Source: Comamonas testosteroni (GTDB lineage: Bacteria > Pseudomonadota > Gammaproteobacteria > Burkholderiales > Burkholderiaceae_C). Taken from it: a stretch of 64,000 bases of DNA. The position numbers and the translations under genes were made by a program. Below the pieces are notes generated by a model. It had not been told where the DNA came from and did not search any database. It saw only the letters and a program-made list of their open reading frames with translations. The stretch's first letter is position 1. Every line of letters starts with the position of its first letter. Below are positions 51,391-59,259 of this stretch, piece by piece. Location: contig CP044131.1 of the NCBI GenBank assembly GCA_008727115.1, forward strand, positions 1,674,001 through 1,738,000. The letters run 5' to 3'.

Positions 51391-51957
51391 TCACTGACCG
51401 TATTTGCGCTTCGCATCTGTGACGCATGTGTCCTTGGCATCGCCTGACAATGCATCGCAGCGCTCTTTTGCAGCTTTGTAATCAGCTTCGCGAGTCTTTT
51501 CGCTGGCATCTTTTCGTGCTTCAGCAACATCGCTGGACTTTGCCGTTGGATCATGTCGTACCTCAGCAACCTTGGCACTTTCCAATGCCTTTATATGTGC
51601 TGCCTTGGCATCTTTTTTACAGACATCTTTTTCGTTGCCTGACAGGTCGTCGCACTTTTCTTTCGCTACGTTGTAATCTGCATCAGCCTTGCTCTTGGCA
51701 ACGGCATAGCGATTTTTCTCGCTAGGATCAGACTTGTACTTCAGTTCCGCAGAGGCAATTTTTTCAGCGCCTTTCGCTTGCTCTTCGCAGACGTCTTTGC
51801 CGTTGCTCTTCAAAGATTTGCACTGCTCTTTGGCGGCCTTGTATTCAGCGCTGATGCGATCCTTTTCAGCCGAGTGCTCGGCAGGAGTTAGAGCGAAGGA
51901 CGAGGCAGCCAATGCAGTAGTGGCACAGGCGATGGCGAGTTGGATGTTGAGCTTCAT
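51391..51957 (-). CDS. Secreted protein with three Cys-containing repeats
   Basis: A 188-residue envelope protein, not a named family. After a signal peptide (ending SSFA-LT) it has three copies of a unit of about 25 residues: YKAAKEQCKSLKSNGKDVC, YNVAKEKCDDLSGNEKDVC and YKAAKERCDALSGDAKDTC, each followed by a K/A-rich helix (the longer linkers contain EVRHDPTAKSSD). Each unit has two cysteines ten or eleven residues apart, likely to pair in the periplasm. A strong AAAGGAG ribosome site precedes the ATG. It belongs to the cluster of small stress-type genes in this region. Confidence 0.75.
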   Translation of the reverse strand: MKLNIQLAIACATTALAASSFALTPAEHSAEKDRISAEYKAAKEQCKSLKSNGKDVCEEQAKGAEKIASAELKYKSDPSEKNRYAVAKSKADADYNVAKEKCDDLSGNEKDVCKKDAKAAHIKALESAKVAEVRHDPTAKSSDVAEARKDASEKTREADYKAAKERCDALSGDAKDTCVTDAKRKYGQ

Positions 51958-52414
51958 GACATTCTCCTTTTCAGGTCCGTCATTACGATGCTGGTAGACA
52001 TACGCAATGGATCGTTAACCAACGCCATAGCATGCGATGACGTAATTTGGCGATGGGCGAACATTCACTTTATGCAGCCTGACGCACGCTGGACGTCAGC
52101 TATCCCTAGACATCAGGGTCGGGCAGAGACTACGTCGTTACACATTTATTTGGCCAATTTCTGATCTTCGCTTTTGGCATCCTGCATCGCCTCAGGCTCA
52201 ATCTCCTCGGCAGACCGATTGAGGTGTACAAAGCACCCCCAGCCAGCTATCAAAAAGCCAACCGCAACAACTAATGCTGCCGAGTAAAGCAGCCTTGTTG
52301 GATCCTCTTGAGCTTTGAATGTTGCGATGAGCGCTTCTACGGCCAGAGCTACAACCAGGACAACGAGAAAGCGGGAGAGAAAGCGACGAACTCTTGTCGG
52401 TCCGCTAATGTGGG

Positions 52415-53536
52415 GGCGGATTCAAATGTGAAGTGCAACACCCTTGAATTCAATGGATGAGGGTGGAGTGCTGGGGAGAGTTGATCAGTAGCTCTCGATA
52501 AACCGACAGCGGTGATCGTACCCCAAGGCCCTTGCGAGGGCGGTTGTTGATTTCATCAGCAATCGCATCGAGTTGCTCTTGGCTGTAGATGCTCAGATCC
52601 ATGCCTTTGGGCAGGTACTGGCGCACCAAGCCATTCATGTTCTCGTTGGAGCCACGCTGCCACGGGCTGTGTGGGTCACAGAAGTACACCGCCACGCCCG
52701 TGTTGGCGGTCAATTGCTTGTGTAGCGCCATCTCCTTGCCCTGGTCGTACGTCATGCTTTGGCGCATGGGCTGCGCAATGCCCAGCAGCTTATCTGTAAA
52801 GGCTTGCATGACATTGGCTGCACTGGCTGGTTTGAACGCAGGCAACTTGACCAGCATGAGCAGTCGGCTGGTGCGCTCGACCAAGGTGCCTACGGCACTT
52901 GCATTGCCAGCACCCTTGATGAGGTCACCTTCCCAATGCCCTGGGAACTGCCGATCCTCAACTTCAGGCGGACGTACGTGGATGCTGAGCATGTCTGGGA
53001 TCTGTCCACGACGATCCTGTCCTTTGCTACGGGGCAGCCGTTTGTTGTGAGCATGGCGCAAAGTGGCAATCAATTCCTTGCGCAACTCACCCACGGGCTG
53101 GGCATAGATGCAGTTGTAGATGGTTTCGTGCGACACGCGTAGCTCATGGCCTTTGGGGTACAGGCGTGCAAGTGTCAGCGCAATTTGCTCTGGTGACCAA
53201 CGCAAACGCAAGAAATGCAATACCAAGAACCACAAGATCCCTTGTGAATGAAGCTTGGGATCAGATCTTGTGCTGCGTCTTCTGTAAAGCCACTGCTGTT
53301 GCGCTTGCCTGCTGGCATATCCATCGCTGGATACTGAGTTGCGAGCAATCTCACGGCTGACGGTGCTGGCACTGCGCCCTAGCAAACGCGCAATGCTGCG
53401 TACGCTATGACGCTGCAGCAGCAAACTGGCTATGGTGACTCTGTCTTCTGGTTGAAGTTGGCGATAGGACGAACGACTTGCTGACATCTGCTGACCTTAA
53501 CGGTTGCAGGTGTTGCACTTCACATTTGAATCCGCC
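52415..53536 (-). mobile_element. IS30-family insertion sequence
   Basis: An 1122-bp element with near-perfect terminal inverted repeats: left GGCGGATTCAAATGTGAAGT, then GCAACACC. The right end on the minus strand reads the same 28 bases. It is flanked by a GGG target duplication (52412-52414 and 53537-53539), in line with the 2-3 bp typical of this family. One transposase gene fills it. The intact ends, intact transposase and intact duplication imply a recent insertion. Confidence 0.93.
52450..53487 (-). CDS. IS30-family transposase
   Basis: A 345-residue DDE transposase. The N-terminal HTH reads LQPEDRVTIASLLLQRHSV, then RSIARLLGRSASTVSREIAR. The catalytic core has HWEGDLIKGAG (first Asp), MTYDQGKEMALHKQL (second Asp) and SPWQRGSNENMNGLVRQYLP (Glu). 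All three acids are present and the frame is unbroken, so it should be active. Encoded on the minus strand within the element at 52415-53536. Confidence 0.95.
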   Translation of the reverse strand: MSASRSSYRQLQPEDRVTIASLLLQRHSVRSIARLLGRSASTVSREIARNSVSSDGYASRQAQQQWLYRRRSTRSDPKLHSQGILWFLVLHFLRLRWSPEQIALTLARLYPKGHELRVSHETIYNCIYAQPVGELRKELIATLRHAHNKRLPRSKGQDRRGQIPDMLSIHVRPPEVEDRQFPGHWEGDLIKGAGNASAVGTLVERTSRLLMLVKLPAFKPASAANVMQAFTDKLLGIAQPMRQSMTYDQGKEMALHKQLTANTGVAVYFCDPHSPWQRGSNENMNGLVRQYLPKGMDLSIYSQEQLDAIADEINNRPRKGLGVRSPLSVYRELLINSPQHSTLIH

Positions 53537-54021
53537 GGGTATTTCTCAGGACCTCCTCTTCGAGAATGGTTTGCGAAATTTGCAGAGCTACTACTGCCGC
53601 TGCCAAAACTCCCATGGCTTCAATCAGCATCAGGGTCTCGTCACTACCCAGGCCGTTCGCCAGAGCATTCCACGCTTTGACTCCCGCGATCCAAAGTAGC
53701 GCAATTGCCGCAAGGCCAAACACCAGCGACATGATTGAATGAGCCACAGCAAATACAGCATGGAGTAATTTCATCACGCAGGTCTCCAATAAGCAGCACA
53801 GTGCAATGGATGATGAATTACGCACGAAGATTGATGTGTAGGAATGCAGGGCTTTGAATTGAGTGCCAAGCTAAACGGCAGACTCCGCTCGATAGACTCA
53901 GATCGCCCCTGTTCAGAACTTCACTGTCGCATAGCTGTCGCGGGCGGTTAGGTAGCAAGGCAGACCGTTAGCGGGCTCCTGCAAATTCCGGAAATACCCG
54001 CGATTCCAGCTCAATGTCACT

Positions 54022-54234
54022 TCACTGATTCGGGCCGTAAGGAGCCTGTGTTGGATCACCTGGCTGAGTTGGTGCTGGTGCTGCAGAAGGGGGCTCCACA
54101 GGAGGAGGTGTAGGTGCAGCCATGCCGCCAGTAGCAGGCGGCCTGGTTTCGAGCTCGGGCTTGGGCGCTTTATCATCACAGGCGCTCAAAGCACCGGCAG
54201 CCACGAAGAGAGTAATTGCAGATATTGTCTTCAT
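54022..54234 (-). CDS. Small lipoprotein
   Basis: A 70-residue lipoprotein. Signal sequence MKTISAITLFVAAGALSAC with lipobox LSAC, then DDKAPKPELETR and a Pro/Ala-rich tail (PTPPPVEPPSAAPAPTQP). No domain is recognisable. The short disordered tail suggests a surface or periplasmic anchor of unknown purpose. A start five codons earlier (MKDNS) is possible. It lies within the accessory cluster of small envelope and stress genes. Confidence 0.7.
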   Translation of the reverse strand: MKTISAITLFVAAGALSACDDKAPKPELETRPPATGGMAAPTPPPVEPPSAAPAPTQPGDPTQAPYGPNQ

Positions 54235-54425
54235 CGAATTGTCTTTCATAGTTGGAGACGCATGCCGCCTCCAAGTCTTTGGGCTTATTGCTCAACAGTC
54301 ATGACTCGCTCATGTCAACTCCAACCCTTTAGCAGTTCGCTGCAATTGAGTAGATCGATATCCGCTTTACGAAGCGCGTTCAACTTGTGCGATCAGTACA
54401 GGCAGCGATTTGCAATTTCTGCAGC

Positions 54426-54746
54426 TTATTCGTTGAGCTTGTTTTGTTTTGATGTGTCTTTAGGAAACAAATCTTCCCGTGCTCCCTCAATCGGGTTCGG
54501 ACTGTTGGGATCAGAGGGATCCATTGGGTCGGCCGGATATTGAGGTTGCTGAGATGGGTTGGGATTGCTGGGCTTCTCGGGCGGAACCGGTGAAGCTGCG
54601 ACCTCGGATTTCGACGAGTGACCTCCGGTGTTTGCCAGAGGCTTCCTGTGCTGCTCAGCAATGATGGTTGGCTCGGATGCCTGGTTCTCTTCAGGCTTTG
54701 CTGTGTTGCAACGTGTGGATTCAGCCGCTTGAGTTCGTTCTTGCAT
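54426..54746 (-). CDS. Pro/Asp-rich hydrophilic protein, unknown
   Basis: A 106-residue protein with no signal sequence or membrane segment. It is rich in Pro, Ser, Asn and Asp (PSNPNPSQQPQYPADPMDPS) and likely disordered. The ATG at 54746 follows AAGGAGCTTGTC, a strong ribosome site resembling those of its neighbours. It could be a desiccation- or stress-type disordered protein by composition, but no family is recognised. Confidence 0.55.
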   Translation of the reverse strand: MQERTQAAESTRCNTAKPEENQASEPTIIAEQHRKPLANTGGHSSKSEVAASPVPPEKPSNPNPSQQPQYPADPMDPSDPNSPNPIEGAREDLFPKDTSKQNKLNE

Positions 54747-54961
54747 GACAAGCTCCTTAAAGCGCTGCATTGTTTAAATGCAGCAATGAGAAGCGCTAAC
54801 CAGGAGAGGCTTCTCCGCTTTCAATTAGATCCACGGCACGCCGTAGTAGTCATAAACGCGTCGACCATAGTCTTCCGTGTACTCAGGGACAGTGTCCGAG
54901 GCATATTTAGGACCTTGACGCAGTTGTTCCTTGTCAAGCGAAACGACGTAGCCTTGTTGAG

Positions 54962-55994
54962 GGCGTTGTTGCACAAATGCCGGTCGCAGCTGAGGTAGGC
55001 TCGGGAGATGAGAGAGACGAGCTGGGGTCGGGTTAAGTACCGCACAACGAACTGGAAGGCTTACAACGCAGCGTTGAAGGCGCGAGGTGAGCTGACCATT
55101 TGGCTCGATAGGGATATGCAGTGGCTAGCTCGGCCCACGGGCAAGCGTGGTCGTTGCCAGAAGTTCTCAGATGCGGCCATCCAGTTTTGCCTGACCATCA
55201 AGTGCTTGTTTGGCCAGCCCTTGCGCCAGACACTGGGCCTGGTTGAGTCGCTATTGGGTATGGCAGGCCTGCATTGGCCAGTGCCCGACTACAGCACGGT
55301 GTGTCGCAGGCAAAAGAGCTTGGATGTGCAGGTGCGCTACCGTGCAAGTGACAAAGGCTTGCACATGCTGGCCGACTCCACGGGCATCAAGTTCTTGGGC
55401 GAAGGTGAGTGGAAAACCAAAAAGCACGGTGCCGAGAGCCGCCGCCAGTGGCGCAAGGTGCATCTGGGTATTGATGCCCAGACACTGCAGATTCGGGCCA
55501 TCGCAGTAACAACCAATGAAGTGGGCGACTCGCCCATGGCAGCAGACCTGCTAGGTCAAATTCCAAGCAATGAAGAGATAGCTAGCTTTACCGGTGATGG
55601 GGCGTACGACACGCAGGATGTACATAAGGCGTGCTACCTGCGGGGAGCCATTCCAATCATCCCGCCGCGCAAAGGAGCGAAGCTGCGCAAAGGGCTGGCA
55701 TTTGCTCACCGCAATGAAGCGGTCAAGGCGTGTAGGCAGTTGGGGCGGGCTATCTGGAAACGCTGGAGCGGCTACCACCGAAGGTCACTGGTGGAGACCA
55801 AGATGAATTGCTTCAAGCGACTCGGCGAGAAGGTCATGGCCAGGACGTTTGAGCGCCAGGTGACCGAGCTGCACATCCGAGCTTCAATCCTCAATCAATT
55901 TACCGCTCTGGGCACGCCCCAGACAGTCGCTGCTGCGTAAATCTATTTGGGATTGGGGATGCCTTGGCCTATGGCCGATTTATGCAACAAAGCC
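54962..55994 (+). mobile_element. IS5-family (IS903-group) insertion sequence
   Basis: A 1033-bp element. Ends are GGCGTTGTTGCACAAAT on the left and, on the minus strand, GGCTTTGTTGCATAAAT on the right, close to IS903-type ends. A perfect 9-bp target duplication CTTGTTGAG lies at 54953-54961 and 55995-56003, as expected for the IS903 group. A single intact transposase gene reads plus. Confidence 0.93.
55008..55940 (+). CDS. IS5-family (IS903-group) transposase
   Basis: A 310-residue DDE transposase. MLADSTGIKFLGEGEWKTKK carries the first Asp. FTGDGAYDTQDVHKACYLRG has the second. RSLVETKMNCFKRLGEKVMA contains the Glu in the usual Y-(2)-R-(3)-E context (YHRRSLVE). The N-terminal WLDRDMQWLARPTGKRGRC and TLGLVESLLGMAGLHWPVPD are typical of this group. 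The frame is unbroken. Confidence 0.95.
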   Translation: MRETSWGRVKYRTTNWKAYNAALKARGELTIWLDRDMQWLARPTGKRGRCQKFSDAAIQFCLTIKCLFGQPLRQTLGLVESLLGMAGLHWPVPDYSTVCRRQKSLDVQVRYRASDKGLHMLADSTGIKFLGEGEWKTKKHGAESRRQWRKVHLGIDAQTLQIRAIAVTTNEVGDSPMAADLLGQIPSNEEIASFTGDGAYDTQDVHKACYLRGAIPIIPPRKGAKLRKGLAFAHRNEAVKACRQLGRAIWKRWSGYHRRSLVETKMNCFKRLGEKVMARTFERQVTELHIRASILNQFTALGTPQTVAAA

Positions 55995-56254
55995 CTTGTT
56001 GAGTCACGTCATATTTAAGCGTGGTCCATGGCAGTGGGTAGCGATCTGTTCCCATACCCAGAAAGCCGCCGAATTCCATGATGGCGTAGCGAACCTGACC
56101 GGATATTTTGTCAATCATCAGTGACTCAATAGAGCCCAATTTTTCTCCGGCGGGGTTGTACACATTCGTACCATCAACCTTAGAGGACGAGATGATGCTG
56201 GATGCGGTATTCATAAGATCTCCTTTGGGTGTTGAGGAAGGGTTTCAAGACGGC

Positions 56255-56551
56255 TTAACGCCTGCTGAGGGCAAATCCAATCAACGCGCCGACTGCTAGC
56301 GCACCGCCTACTGCTCGCCATGGTGAGTCATGCGCATAGGCGTCAGCAGATTGAACTGCAGCTCGGGATTCATCTAATGCAACAGCCGATGTGGATCTCA
56401 CTTTTTCTAAGGCCAAGGATGCTTTGTTGAAGAGCATGGATGCCGCAGGGTCTGCATCACGGCCTTTGTTAGCCAGGACCTCTTTCAGATCATCTAGTAG
56501 CTGGCTCAGATCCTTGGAAAGATCTGCTGCATTTGCTTTTCGAAATCTCAT
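56255..56551 (-). CDS. DUF883 (ElaB/YqjD-like) membrane-anchored protein
   Basis: A 98-residue DUF883-family protein. An amphipathic helical region (LSKDLSQLLDDLKEVLANKG, then LEKVRSTSAVALDESRAAVQ) is followed by DSPWRAVGGALAVGALIGFA, the characteristic C-terminal membrane anchor ending in SRR. E. coli relatives bind ribosomes at the inner membrane in stationary phase. GAAAGGAGCTCAC precedes the ATG. It lies beside the PRC-barrel gene, and the pair is common among general-stress genes. Confidence 0.9.
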   Translation of the reverse strand: MRFRKANAADLSKDLSQLLDDLKEVLANKGRDADPAASMLFNKASLALEKVRSTSAVALDESRAAVQSADAYAHDSPWRAVGGALAVGALIGFALSRR

Positions 56552-56895
56552 GTGAGCTCCTTTCTTGAACAGATGAGTGTTCAGGCTAAGCGCCTGAGCT
56601 GGCAGATCTTGTAGGTCATGTGCGGACCAGCCGCATTGAAATGTGACTTAAGGAAACGTCTTCTCGGTCTTAAAAATGAAGATAAAACTGTCTGATGGAT
56701 AGTCGAATTTCTTTCTCAAGCGCTCGTCTACTGATACGACCGCGATAGATGCTGCAGCGGTAACTCATAAAGATTTGGATGAGAGTCAAACAAACATCTC
56801 TGCACCGTACTGACAGTTGAAAACATGTCTGCTCGCATGGACTACACGGTAAATTTTCTGTGCACATCAGACTGATCTTTCGAAAGGAGGTGCTT
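56552..56895. other. Divergent intergenic control region
   Basis: A 344-base AT-rich gap between the divergent DUF883 gene and the hydrophilic-protein gene. It should hold promoters for both directions. I see no RNA gene or clear repeat. Neither strand holds a credible open frame. Confidence 0.5.
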
Positions 56896-57147
56896 ATGAA
56901 AGCTAAAGATCAGTTGAAAGTAGCCAGCCCTGACGAAGCCAAGGTGAACCTCGCGAAAAAAGTGGAGCCCGATGCCCCTGGCAATGAGTCCATGCTTCCC
57001 CATGAACGCGATCAGTCATTGCATTCAACAAGTGGAAGTGTTCATCCAGAGATGGAAATAGCCCATAGCGATGTCAAAAAAGGCTTGGTCGACACTGATG
57101 CCAGAGCGAAGGATGGGCGTCCTATCGGTAGCCGTAGAACGACTTAG
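56896..57147 (+). CDS. Small very hydrophilic protein
   Basis: An 83-residue protein with a near-consensus ribosome site (AAAGGAGGTGCTT). It has no hydrophobic segment. It opens MKAKDQLKVASPDEAKVNLA and contains PGNESMLPHERDQSLHSTSG and DVKKGLVDTDARAKDGRPIG. The composition suggests an intrinsically disordered, possibly desiccation-type protein. No family recognised with confidence. It precedes the haloperoxidase-like gene by 46 bases and may be cotranscribed. Confidence 0.65.
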   Translation: MKAKDQLKVASPDEAKVNLAKKVEPDAPGNESMLPHERDQSLHSTSGSVHPEMEIAHSDVKKGLVDTDARAKDGRPIGSRRTT

Positions 57148-57193
57148 TGGTTCTGTCATGCCTGCGCATTACCCAACCAGCTAAGGAGAGCCA

Positions 57194-58033
57194 ATGCCAT
57201 ACATTGATATTTCCCAGTCCCAATCCAAACCAGTGAAACTGCATTACCAAGCTTTTGGAGAGGGACCTCCCGTGGTGCTTATTCATGGCTGGCCGCTCAG
57301 TGGGCGCACATGGGAGCCCCAGGTCGCTGACTTGGTTAATGCTGGATTCAGAGTCATCACATACGACAGGCGAGGCTTTGGTGCATCGTCTCAACCATGG
57401 AGCGGTTATGACTATGACTCTCTGGCCCGAGACCTCAACGAGTTGATCACTGAACTCGAACTGCAGGATGTTTCTTTGGTTGGCTTTTCAATGGGGGGAG
57501 GAGAGGTTGCCCGGTATATCGGCACTTACGGAGCGGCTTTTATTCGATGTGCAGTGTTTGCTGCCGCTGTTCCTCCGTTCTTGCTCAAAGGGACATCGAA
57601 TCCAGAAGGGGCAGTGACTGAAGAAGACGTATTGAAGAAAGAACAAGCAGTCCTGGAGGATCGCATGCACTTCCTCGATGAATTCACGCATAAATTCTTC
57701 TCAAATGCAGAAGGAACCCTCCTGGTCAGTGAGGCCCAGCGCGAGTACGCCAAAACAATAGCTGCTTTTGCATCTCCAAAGGCGACACATGCATGCATCG
57801 GCTCGTTTTCCAGAACCGACTTCCGGGAGGACTTGCAGAAAATCAATGTGCCTACGCTCGTCATCCATGGCGATAGCGACCGAATTGTCCCAATGGAGGT
57901 CAGTGGCTTACGCACACATCAAATGGTGCAAGGCAGTGAAATGCATGTCATCAGGAATGGGCCACATGGATGCAACCTCTCGCATGCTCAAGAGTTCAAT
58001 CGGGTACTCATTGACTTCATCAACGCGCACTGA
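57194..58033 (+). CDS. Alpha/beta hydrolase, non-haem chloroperoxidase type
   Basis: A 279-residue alpha/beta hydrolase like cofactor-free haloperoxidases and arylesterases. VVLIHGWPLSGRTWEPQVAD, then YDRRGFGASSQPWSGYDYDS, and the nucleophile elbow VGFSMGGGEVARYIG. The catalytic aspartate is in VIHGDSDRIVP and the histidine in GPHGCNLSH. In stress-gene clusters such enzymes are often annotated as peroxidases, but the physiological substrate is unknown. A strong AAGGAGAGCC ribosome site precedes the ATG. The IS66-type element begins 26 bases after its stop. Confidence 0.9.
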   Translation: MPYIDISQSQSKPVKLHYQAFGEGPPVVLIHGWPLSGRTWEPQVADLVNAGFRVITYDRRGFGASSQPWSGYDYDSLARDLNELITELELQDVSLVGFSMGGGEVARYIGTYGAAFIRCAVFAAAVPPFLLKGTSNPEGAVTEEDVLKKEQAVLEDRMHFLDEFTHKFFSNAEGTLLVSEAQREYAKTIAAFASPKATHACIGSFSRTDFREDLQKINVPTLVIHGDSDRIVPMEVSGLRTHQMVQGSEMHVIRNGPHGCNLSHAQEFNRVLIDFINAH

Positions 58034-58140
58034 GCGGGCTACGCTCACGCAATGAAAGGTAAGCGCCAATTTCTCCCCCTTCTTGTGATTTAGACCTCTG
58101 CGCCAAAGAATGACTACTACGTCAATCTGGGGAACTTTCG

Positions 58141-58539
58141 ATGGTCAATTCCGCAAAAGATTCAAGCTTCAAAGCCTGGGAGGCTCTCAGCTTGGAATGG
58201 TCGCAAAGTGGCTTGCCGCAAAAAGAGTTTTGTGAGCAGCGCGGTATCAACTACAAGACATTTGCAAATTGGCGTAGTCGTAACAACGCTGCTGTTCGGG
58301 GTACCGCTAAGCGCTCCGTAAAAGTTGCACGCCAAGAGCCGCACCACCCACTGATCCCCCTTCAGGTGATCGAAGCGGAAGCTGGCCATCCACTACCTAA
58401 ACTACGGTCTGAAGTGAACAGTTCAGCATCTTCTCCGATCACCATCATTACGTCTTTGGGGCATCGGCTTCTGATCGAGGATGGCTTTGACGAAAAAACG
58501 TTGCTACGTGTCTTGCGAGTGCTGAAAGATGCCGCGTGA
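58141..58539 (+). CDS. tnpA: IS66-family TnpA-type accessory protein
   Basis: A 132-residue IS66 first-frame protein. KAWEALSLEWSQSGLPQKEF, then CEQRGINYKTFANWRSR matches the HTH-like IS66 TnpA start, and a variable linker ends with ITIITSLGHRLLIEDGFDEK. The role in transposition is not well understood. Its stop overlaps the tnpB start (GTGA). Confidence 0.88.
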   Translation: MVNSAKDSSFKAWEALSLEWSQSGLPQKEFCEQRGINYKTFANWRSRNNAAVRGTAKRSVKVARQEPHHPLIPLQVIEAEAGHPLPKLRSEVNSSASSPITIITSLGHRLLIEDGFDEKTLLRVLRVLKDAA

Positions 58540-58886
58540 TTGAATTCACCTCCGACAACGTTTGGTTGGCTCCTGGTGCTACTGATATGCGTAAATCCAT
58601 AGATGGCCTGGCTGCAATCGCACAGTATGTCATCAAGCAGGATCCCACGAACCAACAGATCTTCGTGTTCTGCAACCGCAGTTGCAGCAAGATAAAAATC
58701 CTTTATTGGGGTGGCAATGGTTTTTGGCTTTTGTATAAGCGCTTGGAGCGTGGGGCGTTCAGATGGCCCAAGGAAGTTGCAACCCCGATGTGTATCAGTC
58801 GTCGCCAACTCGCTTGGCTGCTAGATGGATTAGCACTTGAGCAGCGATTTGCCCATCGACCTATGGATGCAAAATATTTGAGCTGA
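58536..58886 (+). CDS. tnpB: IS66-family TnpB accessory protein
   Basis: A 116-residue IS66 Orf2 protein, complete. VWLAPGATDMRKSIDGLAAI, then IFVFCNRSCSKIKILYWGGN and GFWLLYKRLERGAFRWP are the family's signatures. It starts at GTG 58536 overlapping tnpA. Needed for transposition in characterised IS66 elements, but here tnpC is broken. Confidence 0.93.
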   Translation: MIEFTSDNVWLAPGATDMRKSIDGLAAIAQYVIKQDPTNQQIFVFCNRSCSKIKILYWGGNGFWLLYKRLERGAFRWPKEVATPMCISRRQLAWLLDGLALEQRFAHRPMDAKYLS

Positions 58887-58965
58887 GCAGATAGTGATTA
58901 GATACTTGAATTTTGTATATCAATGAAATACACTTTCCGAGCTCCGGCTTGAGACTGGAGAACAT

Positions 58966-59259
58966 GTGACATCAAACCGAACATCTTCCTCCGCCTCGCC
59001 CAATAGCCATGTCAAGATCACCAAACGCCGTATGGCTGAACATCTTGGTCTTGATGACCATCGGCTGCAGCCGTTGGATGGTGCTGCGATCAAAGCGCTG
59101 CGAGCAAAGCACAACGTTAGCCAAGCCGTTTTGGCACAAATCCTCAATGTGGGCTTGGGGGCAGTAAGGCAATGGGAGCAGGGCCTCAGAAATCCGACGG
59201 GATCAGCCTTGAAGCTGCTGCATCTGATCGAGAAGCGCGGGATCGACTTACTCCTATAG
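58966..59259 (+). CDS. XRE/HigA-type HTH protein within the IS66 element
   Basis: A 97-residue helix-turn-helix protein. IKALRAKHNVSQAVLAQILN, then VGLGAVRQWEQGLRNPTGSA and LKLLHLIEKRGIDLL are like HigA/NadS-type antitoxins that autoregulate toxin operons. No toxin frame precedes it: only 79 bases separate it from tnpB. The GTG start follows CTGGAGAACAT. It lies where IS66 elements usually have no gene, so it is a passenger, or a degraded toxin-antitoxin locus captured by the element. Overlaps the tnpC open frame by 88 bases. Confidence 0.75.
   Translation: MTSNRTSSSASPNSHVKITKRRMAEHLGLDDHRLQPLDGAAIKALRAKHNVSQAVLAQILNVGLGAVRQWEQGLRNPTGSALKLLHLIEKRGIDLLL

Larger units (their letters stand above)
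52146..53774 (-). pseudogene. Membrane-protein gene split by the IS30-family element
   Basis: The N-terminal part (53540-53774) reads MKLLHAVFAVAHSIMSLVFG with two hydrophobic segments, ending LEEEVLRNT at the element. The C-terminal part (52146-52411) reads RFLVVLVVALAVEALIATFK, then two more hydrophobic stretches and an acidic tail ending EDQKLAK. Removing the element and one GGG duplication joins the parts in frame (RNT then HISGPTRVRR), giving a protein of about 166 residues with roughly four membrane segments. Family unknown. It is inactive as it stands unless the fragments have function. Confidence 0.8.
54825..56214 (-). pseudogene. PRC-barrel protein gene split by the IS903-group element
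   Basis: The N-terminal part (from ATG 56214, strong AAAGGAG ribosome site) reads VYNPAGEKLGSIESLMIDKI, SGQVRYAIMEFGGFLGMG and LPWTTLKYDVTQQG, which is a PRC-barrel domain. The C-terminal part (54825-54961) reads YVVSLDKEQLRQGPKYASD, ending RRVYDYYGVPWI. Removing the element and one copy of CTTGTTGAG joins them exactly in frame (TQQG then YVVSLD) to give a normal PRC-barrel protein of about 116 residues, a type often found among stress genes. Confidence 0.88.
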
